The notes below the pieces were generated by a model. The model made no database searches, was not told the origin of the DNA, and saw only the letters and a list, made by a program, of their open reading frames with translations. Source: Chionis minor (lineage: Eukaryota; Chordata; Aves; Charadriiformes; Chionididae). Taken from it: a stretch of 64,000 nt of DNA. Shown piece by piece: positions 36,552 through 64,000 of the stretch (the stretch's first letter is position 1; each line of letters opens with the position of its first letter). Both the position numbers and the translations under genes were made by a program. The stretch lies in contig VZSF01007028.1 of assembly GCA_013398295.1 (NCBI GenBank), positions 81,118-145,117 on the forward strand. The letters are read 5' to 3'.

Positions 36552-36557
36552 TTTATT
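36552..36557 (-). terminator. BAP1: BAP1 polyadenylation signal AATAAA
   Basis: TTTATT on the + strand is AATAAA on the minus strand, about 1.3 kb after the BAP1 stop. It lies 198 bases from the DNAH1 signal, so the two genes end tail to tail with hardly any spacer. Confidence 0.8.
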
Positions 36558-37861
36558 CCTTCAGACAGATCCATTGTTTACAGAACTTGATAGTAGACAC
36601 AGCAAGATACAGAAGGGTTTTCTTCCCTTCAACAAATACCAAAAAAACAGTTTCATTCCATAGTCAAGATTTGTACAAATTTGCACAGTTGCAAAATTCA
36701 GTCCTCCCCTGGGGCAGCTCCCCTTGGCCCAGCTACGCCTCAGGAGAGAGGTGGCTTCCGAGATTGCTGCTGGGGACAGGCAGAAGCCCAGGTGCAAGCT
36801 CTGCGTGAGCAGCTTTGGGCTCCCTCCCCTGCTTCTGCCCCCCACCGCAGTCCCCATCCTGCCTTGAGCGTCACAGCAAACACTGTCACCTCTCCCCACG
36901 CTGAGAGGCTGCGCCGGGGGCACCAAGTGACTTCATGTCCAGCATCCACCCAGCAGCACCGAGGCCACCCTCTGAACTTGGTCTGTTCATAATTCACAGG
37001 GATTCTCCGGGGAACGGGCCTGGACCAACACCACGTGACCCACAGGCACTGCCAGGGCCAGAGTTGGTCCCCAGGAGAGCAGCCGTGGCAGCAGGGCCAC
37101 GCGCCGCCCCACAGCACCGCCACGGAGGGCTGGGCATAAGGCCCAGGGATGAGCCCACTCCATCCTCACTCGGCACCAGCCAAGGCCCAGCGCAGAGCCT
37201 GACTGCAGTGGCAGGGGGTGCTGCCACCCCCAAAGCAGGGCGGGCAGGGCAGGACTCCCTGGCCACCCACGGGGCAGCTCTGGGGCCCAGATGCAGGAGA
37301 ACGGGCTCTGTCCAGGAGCCGCCACGCTCAGCAACGGCCAAGGCGCAGGTAAGAACTAAAAATAAGCTTGGGGAAGGGAGGGAGAGGGATAGAAAACAGA
37401 CACAACTGTCCTGGGGAAGCACAGAGCTGCAGGCCTGGACGCAGGAGGACACAAGCCACAGCCAGCTGTGGCCAGCACAGCCTCGCGGCAGCATCGCCGG
37501 CGTTCCCACAATGCCAGACCCGCAGCGGCCGGGTGGGCTCTTCCCCTCCTGCCGCCGTGCTCAGCCACGGTGCCGAGACACAGGCCCACGGCGTCTGGGC
37601 GCTGCCGTGGCACTGGCAGGCAGCTGGGCACTCCGGCTTGCCTTCTGCAGCTGCAGGGACTCCCCTCAGGACAATGCGCTTCCACCTTCCGCAACTCGGG
37701 CTCAGAGAAAAACCCGATTTCTCTGTGTCCCCAGGCTCCTCTTCGGCCGAGGGTTTGTTGCTGTCGTCCCTCTTCCGTGGCCAAAGGGGAACATAGATCC
37801 AAGTGTCACCGCCCAAAGCCACAAAGCCCAGCTGCTGCTTCGCACAGTCTCGACTCCCAGG

Positions 37862-50292
<12,431 letters not shown>

Positions 50293-50386
50293 CTTCCCGC
50301 GGGCCGGGCCCCGCCGCCATGTCCGGCCCCTACAGCCGCCGCCGCCACCGCCCCGCCCCGGCGCGTCATCGCCGCGCGACGCCGCG

Positions 50387-50410
50387 TGACGTCATCGCCG
50401 CGTGACGTCA
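50387..50410. promoter_or_regulatory. Twin CRE palindromes at the BAP1 5' end
   Basis: Two perfect TGACGTCA sites (50387-50394 and 50403-50410) are 16 bases apart, start to start, in a tandemly repeated GCGTGACGTCATCGCC unit, with a degenerate third copy just before (50371). They lie about 95-120 bases upstream of the BAP1 ATG in a CpG-rich area with CCGCCCC boxes, where a promoter is expected. CREB/ATF factors bind this palindrome; use in vivo is inference. Confidence 0.6.
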
Positions 50411-50547
50411 TCGCCGCGCCTGCGCCACTTCGGTGCCCGGGGCAGGGGGTGGCGGCGCCGCTACAAAGGTGTCGCGGTGGCGGCCTGGGAGGGTCCTGGG
50501 GCTCGTACGGGGCTCGCAGTCGGCAGCCTGGGCTGCCCACCCCGCGA

Positions 50548-50810
50548 CCTGTCGTGAGGGACCCGGGCCTGGAACCGGGCCTTGGTCTGTCGGGAGGGAC
50601 CGGAGCCTGGAACTAGATCCGGGCCTTGGTGTGTCCTGAGGGTCCCGGGCCTGGGCCTGGAACTAGGTCTGGGCCTTGGCGTGATGCGCGGGGCCTGGGC
50701 CTGGGCCTGTTATGAGGGGTCTGGGCCTTGGTGTGTTGTGAGGGGCCTAGGCCTGTCGTGAGGGATCTCGGCCTGGGCCTAGGCCTGGGCCTGCTGTCAG
50801 AGGCTGGGCC
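50548..50810 (+). repeat. Degenerate GGCCTGG minisatellite
   Basis: Imperfect units of about 40 bases built from GGGCCTGG, GGGCCTTGGTGTGT and GTGAGGGACC repeat several times across this stretch. It is directly upstream of BAP1 on the intergenic side. Confidence 0.75.
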
Positions 50811-52975
50811 CCGCTGTGTCAAGGTGCAAAGGCTCCAGCTGAGGCCAACTGTAGCATCCCTTGCCCTGCCAGCAGCTCCACGTACGCTGCCTCGGAGGCT
50901 GTAAGGCTCCCAAGGGGGAGCGGGTGCCCCTGCGCTGCGCTTCCTTAGGAAGTGGGCTAAAAATAGGCGCCGCATCAGTCGCTGCGACCGTGTGTCCCCC
51001 GCCCCCCAGGGCTTTGTTCTCTCTCTGTTCCCACACGCACCCGGTCCCCTAGCGCTCCCTCGCCCTGCTCCTGCCCCTGGGACAAGGCTTTGCTAATACC
51101 CAGGTCGGGCTTGTTCCCTTCGGGCAGAGGAGACTGGGGGCAACAGCGCTCATGCCTGCCCACCAAAGCTGTCTCCTTCCGCCCCCCAGGGTGGGTGAGG
51201 ACGTGTTCATGCTCGTTCAGCCCCTGGAAATTCTTGGGGACTGAGGTTGCCTCCGTTGGCTGGTTATCATGAGAGGCAAGGCTGGAAGGTGAGCCATGCA
51301 GGGCCCTGTTGCACCCCTGAGGAAAGCCCTCCTACTCCAGCCTTCCTGACATAAACCTACCCAGGAGGGCCAGGCTGAGCCACCACAGGGATTTACGGTG
51401 ATTTACCAGGAGAGGGAGGCCCTTTTGGGGGCTGTTTTCTTCTGGTCTTTGTTCCTGCTCAGTTTGAAACATCGCTGGCCCCGGTGTCACCTCCAGCCTC
51501 TGCCACAGCTCTCCTCAGGCCAGGTTCCACGCGCAGCCGAGGCCCCGGAGCCCCTCTCGCTGCCTCCCCCGGGATGGGCAGCCCGGCCCCGGCTCTGCCG
51601 AGTGCAGGGGGTTGCTCGGAGGCAACGAGGTGCAGGTGTTCCAGTGGCGGTGTTCCAGTGGCGTGCCTCGTTGCAAGCTCTTCAGATCCATTAAATCCAA
51701 GCCCCGAGGAATCAGACTTCTGTCTCTTATTTCTGGCTTTACACCAATGTCCTTCCTTGTCTCTACTTGTTGTTTATCGTTCTGTACCCCCCAGGCCTGC
51801 GATTAACCGAATGCTTGTGCTTGGCTCCAGTCTGGCCCGTAAATCGAAGCTATTGGCTCCGCTCCCCTCCCTGCAGGACGTGTCCCGGCCCGCCAGCCCC
51901 ACCGCAGTGCTCCCACCCCAGGAGACACCCCATGCAGGCACCGTGGGTTTGCAGGAGAGGTGGGATGGGGAGGTGGAGAAGAGGGTTGGGACCCATCGCT
52001 CATCTCCACAGGCGCGCCATGGGACGGGGCAGCGCTGCCGGGGGACTTTGCTCCCATCAAAGGCATCGCGTCAAGCCGTGCTGCTCCGCTGCTGCAGCAC
52101 AGACGCACGCACAGAGGGAGGAACGATGATATCACGACCTGGCTTTGCACGAGCTATTTTAGGGGGTTTAATTTTTTTTTTTTTTTTTTTTCTTTCCCGT
52201 TCCTCTCCCTCCGAACAATGCCTGTCCCGGCGGGGCTGCGGTTCACACCATTGTGTGGGGCTGCCCTGCCTCAGGAAGGGGGAGATCCTTATCACCCCAG
52301 GCTGACCGGGCGAGTGAGATCACGTCGCAGGAGGAAAGCGAGCGAGCACCTTGCCGGCAGCCTACGGGTGCCCCCCACGCACCTTCCCCCCAACCCCGGC
52401 ATTCGGGGGAGGCCCTGGGTGCTGGTGAACTCCACCAGCCGGCATCAAGCCTCCCCAAACCAGCCTTGTCCCACCCAGCCCCGCAGGGCCACCAACCGCC
52501 AGAAACACGCCCGGGCTGGGGTGCAGCCCCCCTGCAGACTGTGCTGGGGCCACCTTCTGCTCCTGCCCAGGCATAGTGACAGCGGTGGCATCAATGCCTC
52601 TCCTGTGTTTACCAAGGAACGGGTCTAACCTGCCCACAGCCGTTTGCTTTCTTCCCCAACCCTGCCCAGCCCTTAAACAGTCTGCGGCTGGCGGGTGGAC
52701 AGGGGGGAAGGGGGGAGCTGCACCCAGACACAGGCTGGCAGCGCTGAGCGTGTCCTGGTGCCGCAGGGAAGGTTGGAGGGAGCCCTGTCCCCTGGGGCAT
52801 GCCCTGGGCAGCATGGCACGGCTCTGGCTCCTCGGGCACAGGGGATGGCAGGGCTCATCCTGGGCACAGAGGCTTTTTGGGGTGATGGGCGGTTTTTTCC
52901 CCCGTGAGAGCAGGCGTCATCTTTCCCAGGCCCCGTGCTGGCGTGGAAAGACCCCAGAGCCATCAGCCGCTCCCC
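50811..52975. other. Intergenic DNA between BAP1 and SEMA3G
   Basis: GC-rich sequence with no exon I can support on either strand. A T-run lies at 52168-52190. The many overlapping ORFs here have no conserved motif. In human PHF7 lies between BAP1 and SEMA3G; no PHD-finger cysteine pattern was seen. Confidence 0.65.
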
Positions 52976-52995
52976 GCGGCACCGCGCCCGGCCTC

Positions 52996-53001
52996 TTTAT
53001 T
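52996..53001 (-). terminator. SEMA3G: SEMA3G polyadenylation signal AATAAA
   Basis: TTTATT on the + strand, about 360 bases beyond the SEMA3G stop, gives a short 3' UTR. Confidence 0.75.
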
Positions 53002-53357
53002 TGCAGAGAAAGCCAGCCAGCAAGCTCCCTGGGGTGATGGCACAGCGGTGGCACCGTGCGTGCCGAGCCCCAGCCCGTCCCGGTGACTGTGGCCCCGCAC
53101 CCGTCATGGCACCCAGCTGTGGGGCTGATGCGTCCCACCACGCCACCCGTTTCAGAGGTGGCCCTGCAGCCACTGAGGGTGACAGGGACCTGCCCAGGAG
53201 CACGCCCCAGCATCCCGTCCACCGCAGGCAGGGGAATGGAGGGACGGGGCTGGCGCCGCTGAAGCCACCCACCAGGACAGGAGTCCCCTGGGGCCACCAG
53301 CAGCAAGGGGAGCCAGTCCTCACCCACGGCCCCCCCATGTCCGTTACTCTGCCCTCT

Positions 53358-60443
<7,086 letters not shown>

Positions 60444-60840
60444 CTGCCAGGGAGGGAGGAAAGTGTCAAGAGGAGCCATCCCAGCCCCGAAGACCCGTGG
60501 GTCATCATAACCACCGCTCGCCCCAAATGTCCCGTGCCGGCCATGGGCACAAGTGCTTGCCTCGAGCCTGGGGGATGTCCTGCTCGCTGGCAGGATCCCT
60601 CCGTTTGCTGTGCGCGCTGGGCTCCATCCCAGAGCCCACCCCGCCGGGACAGCACAGCCCTGTGGTCCTGAGCTGTCACCCAACATGAGGACGGGAGAGA
60701 GAAGTGGTGGATTATGCCCCAAGGTAAGTGCCGTCTCGCGCCCCTGGGAGCCTCCCCCACCCGGGGCGCAGCCGTCAGAGGATGCTGCAGCAAAGGGGCA
60801 TCATGGCGAGGAAGGACAGACAGGGGTGCTGTGCAGGCTC

Positions 60841-60880
60841 CCAGCCTCCGAACGCCCTTCCCAGCCTCCGAACGCCCTTC
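60841..60880 (+). repeat. Exact 20-base tandem duplication
   Basis: CCAGCCTCCGAACGCCCTTC is present twice, back to back, without a mismatch. Confidence 0.95.
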
Positions 60881-63176
60881 ACGCCTGCTCAGGAAATGTG
60901 AAAGGATGCCTGGACCCCCACCCTGGCGGTGGCACCAAGGGGTCCTGGCTTTTTCAGGGGGCGACCAAAGGGCTGCGATGGGCAAGAGGCAGGAGGGTCC
61001 CTCCGAGCCGCTGCTTCCAAGTACCGCGGAGCCATCCCAGGGCCAGAAGAGCTGCTCCCAGCCGCTGCGGGCAGCATCATCCCTCTCCATCCCTTCCCAG
61101 AGGCGCAGACATCCCGGCCTCACCCTGCCCGGGGTGCTGCTCTCCCTCCCAGCCGAGAGCAAAGCTGTGGAGCCGGCGGGCAGCGGGGTCCCGAGCAAGT
61201 TTGCTGGTGGCAAGCTTTGGTTGAACCACCCCAGGCTCCTACCGCGGTCGTGCCGCAGGGAGTCGGGGTGCACGAGAGCATGGCAAAGCCCGTGCCTGCT
61301 GTCAGCCCCAAACTGGGCTCACACGGAGCCTGGGAGGGTGGTGAGAGCGCACACGGCGTGGGCAGAAAGCAGGTCCTGCCCACCCCGTGTGCCAGCTGGG
61401 GGCACAATAGCAGGCACCCAGCCAGTGCCATGGGGAAACCGGCACACAAAACCTGCCGCCGCCACTGCCACCACCGGACCTTGCTGTCGAGGAGGCTTCC
61501 TCCTCGCCATGGCACAGGGATGGTGCTCGGGGAAAGGCACCGGCACAGGGAAGCTGAATCCCTGGCATGGACATCACATCCCAAAGCAACAGGCTCTGAT
61601 GGTCAAGGCTCACGAAGGAAGTCCAAGCCCAAATTACATGGGACACTGAGGGGACCCTCACAGTGACGATGACGCGGGGGCGGTGGCGCGACTGGCTCCT
61701 GGTGGGAAATGACTTTCAGGGTCAGTGAGCCGAAAATCCCGGCATGGTGGCGCCCATCCAGCTGCCGCAGAGGAAGATGGCAAGACGGAGTAGCTCAGCT
61801 TCAGTGGGCTTTGAAACCCTGTCCCAGCGACTGCCCGAACCCCGGGCCAGGCCACTGCCACCGCTGGGTGGAGGAGGAGGAAGACAAAGCGCCATTGATA
61901 AGTGCAGCCGTGTCCCCAGACACCCTCTGCCAAGGAAGGCCGCCAGCCGTCGCTGCTGACCCCAGCGAAACCCCCAGCCCAAGCATCCCCCACGCATGTC
62001 CCTGTGAGAGAGGAGGTGGCACTGGGACAAGCCCAGCTGCCAGCAGCCTAGGAAACTGGGGTACCAAGCCCTGCTCCTGCTGGGGGGATGTTTGTCACCT
62101 CCAGTGAGGAGGTGGCCGGCGGCAGAATGTCCCCATCCTGGTGGGAAATGCCTCTTCTGGGACCTGCAAGGGAGACAGGGTCCGTCCCCAGGGGGAAGTA
62201 CGGCCACCTCCACCCCATCACACACAGCTTCCATCCCCGCCAAGTTGCTCAAGGGCAGTCCCAGTGCCCTAACTGGCGATGCTGGTGGCATGGAGGGATA
62301 CAGCCTCACGGGGAAAACCCCTGCGCCTGCAAGCCAACCTGGCACCAGGGGCCCCTCCAATCCCACCTCCCCAGGGGTACCCTCCTCCCCGTGTCCTCCC
62401 CGCATCTCGGATCCTCCCATATCACCGAGCCCAGCCCAGGAAAACACTGCCGTCTCCTTCTATTCTTGCCCTGCAATAATATTTTCCCAGCTCAGAATAA
62501 CATTGGCAAAGTCGTCGGGCTCCTTTTATTGTTTCAGGCAAGGCTTCCCCCTCTCCCCCAGCCCCGGCAAATTCCTTCTGCGCCTCAAGTTACACCGGCT
62601 TGGGGCGCCTTCCCCTTCCCGGGCTTCACCTCCCCAGGGAGCAGCACCCTGCCATGCTCCATCCATCCCCAGCACCCCTTTACCCCCAGGCTGGGGGTCC
62701 CATAGAAGCCCCCCCGCCCCGAGCACAGCTGCAGCAGGACAAGGGTCTTTTGGGGGAGACAGCAGAGAGCTTGGAGGGCACCGGGCTGTGCTGCGATGCT
62801 CCCGATGCAAGCAGCAGCAAAATGCTCTTTCCCCTCTTACACGAGCCACTGCTGGAAGCCAAAGGAGAAGGAAAAGAGCGGCTCGAAGCGAGCGGGAGAG
62901 CTGGGGACGCAGACGCCTTCCCCTATAGTCCCCCCCGAATGTCACCCTGCAGCCAGAGCCACCAGCCACGCACAGCCCAAGCCGATGAGCTCAAGCGCAA
63001 GCAGCTTCACTTAGCCCCAGTTTTAATTTCAGAGACTTCTAATGGTTTTAATTGAAATTTTCATTTTCTTTTTCTTCCCCCCAGGGAGAAGGCGGCGGCA
63101 GAATTTGTTTCATGGGAAATTTCGGTTTCTGCTTCCAATTTGGAAGAGGAACAGAATAATCAGCTTAAGAAGCACA

Positions 63177-63226
63177 AAAAAAAAAAAAAAAAAAAAAAAT
63201 CAAAANAAAAAAAAAAAAAAAAAAAA
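63177..63226 (+). repeat. Poly(A) tract with ambiguous base
   Basis: Two runs of A separated by TC and one N (63206). It could be a simple repeat or an old retrotransposed tail; no element body is recognised upstream. The exact length is unreliable because of the N. Confidence 0.8.
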
Positions 63227-64000
63227 GCTTCAAAAGGTTGCTCCCTACCCTGCGGGAGGTCAAGGAGCCCACCCGGCCCTGGGGAGCCCCTCGCACCTGG
63301 GAAACGGCACGGCACGGCCGGACTTTGGGCTGGAGGGGATCAGATGCCAAGCCAGACCTGAGCCGGGACCTGAGCCCCACAACCAGGCTCTGCCGGGCCC
63401 CCAAACCTCCCTGCCCCGCTGCCAAACCTGGCCTGAGGACACCGATCCCACCACAGGGCACAGCCAGGAGCCGTCCCCGGCGCCTGCTGCCTCCCAGGGT
63501 AAGCGGGACCACTGCGTGCCTCAGTTTCCCCCTTCCAAAAGGGAGAGAGCCCCTGGGGCCACCTGCTCTGCCCCAGGACAGAGCCAGGGACTCAGCCAGC
63601 CCCTGGCCCGGCAATGGGGACCCCCAACCCGGGCAGCGCAAGAGCAGACGGCAGCTTTCCCCTGGGACAGGGATGTGCTCCGCAGCTCCGGGGGCTCTCG
63701 AAGAGCTGGGCTCTTTCCCCTCTTTGAGAAGGGGGAAGATATGCATCGTGTGATATATTTTAATTTCTGGTTGTTATTTTTTTAGAGCAGGTTCATTGCT
63801 TTTAGGCAAGGAGGAGGAGATCGGGGCGCTCCCGACCCCTCTGTCAAGTTTGGCTGGAAGCAGCCCATGGATTAAGCTGGCAGAGCGGGGGCTGCAGCGA
63901 GCCAGGGCGAGATCGGGGAAAGAGTTTTAATTAAAACCAAGCGCTCCCAGCGCAGCAGCACCCCGAGGGTCCGTCCCCCCCCCAAATCCCCCGGCACCCC

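Larger units (their letters stand above)
60444..64000 (-). other. SEMA3G: SEMA3G 5' intron (upstream of first visible exon)
   Basis: No exon could be supported here. Contents: an exact 20-base tandem duplication at 60841-60880, an A-run of about 50 bases with one N at 63177-63226, and GC-rich unique sequence. A class 3 semaphorin signal-peptide exon ending in an LSYK/R-type motif was looked for and not found. Confidence 0.6.

Noticed and set aside
61243..61300. Candidate SEMA3G leader exon ending HPDSLRHDR before GTAGGA
   Set aside because: The phase fits the next exon, but there is no ATG, no hydrophobic signal peptide in frame and a poor acceptor; the usual LSYK/R motif is missing.
62526..62969. 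Minus ORF with a hydrophobic run AALFLLLWLPAVA
   Set aside because: Looks like a signal peptide, but it does not lead to a donor in the right phase or to a class 3 semaphorin motif.

Overview
This is vertebrate nuclear DNA, almost certainly from a bird. Short GT-AG introns interrupt highly conserved exons. One BAP1 intron carries a reverse-oriented 3' end of a CR1 LINE. A DNAH1 intron carries a reverse-oriented, internally deleted LTR of the type common in bird genomes. Gene order DNAH1 - BAP1 - SEMA3G matches the block on human 3p21.1. Species cannot be told from the sequence.

Region 1 (1-36,360, + strand): the 3' part of DNAH1, an axonemal inner-arm dynein heavy chain. I could place 46 coding exons, and every splice phase joins without a break. 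They encode about 2,460 C-terminal residues, running from just before AAA2 through AAA3, AAA4, the microtubule-binding stalk, AAA5, AAA6 and the C-terminal region to the stop at 36,200-36,202. Two introns use GC donors. The largest intron (18,366-22,994) separates the first stalk helix from the microtubule-binding domain. It holds a whole gene on the opposite strand (19,241-22,515) whose product resembles HAUS3, the augmin complex subunit 3. I regard this nested, intron-containing HAUS3-like gene as the most interesting item. I see one problem in it: the reading frame changes inside the large first coding exon with no obvious intron.

Region 2 (36,500-50,420, - strand): BAP1, the nuclear ubiquitin C-terminal hydrolase, lies tail to tail with DNAH1. 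All 17 coding exons are visible (718 residues), with catalytic Gln85, Cys91, His169 and Asp184 in place. Its CpG-rich 5' end has two perfect CRE palindromes 16 bp apart and sits next to a 14-base assembly gap.

Region 3 (50,420-52,990): GC-rich intergenic DNA with a degenerate GGCCTGG minisatellite. No sign of PHF7, which lies between BAP1 and SEMA3G in human.

Region 4 (52,996-64,000, - strand): SEMA3G, a secreted class 3 semaphorin. Fifteen coding exons are visible, covering the sema domain, PSI, Ig-like domain and basic tail. The exon for the signal peptide was not found and probably lies beyond 64,000.

The genes do not form one pathway. DNAH1 and augmin both act on microtubules (cilium or sperm tail versus spindle), which makes shared germline expression of host and nested gene a reasonable but untested idea.
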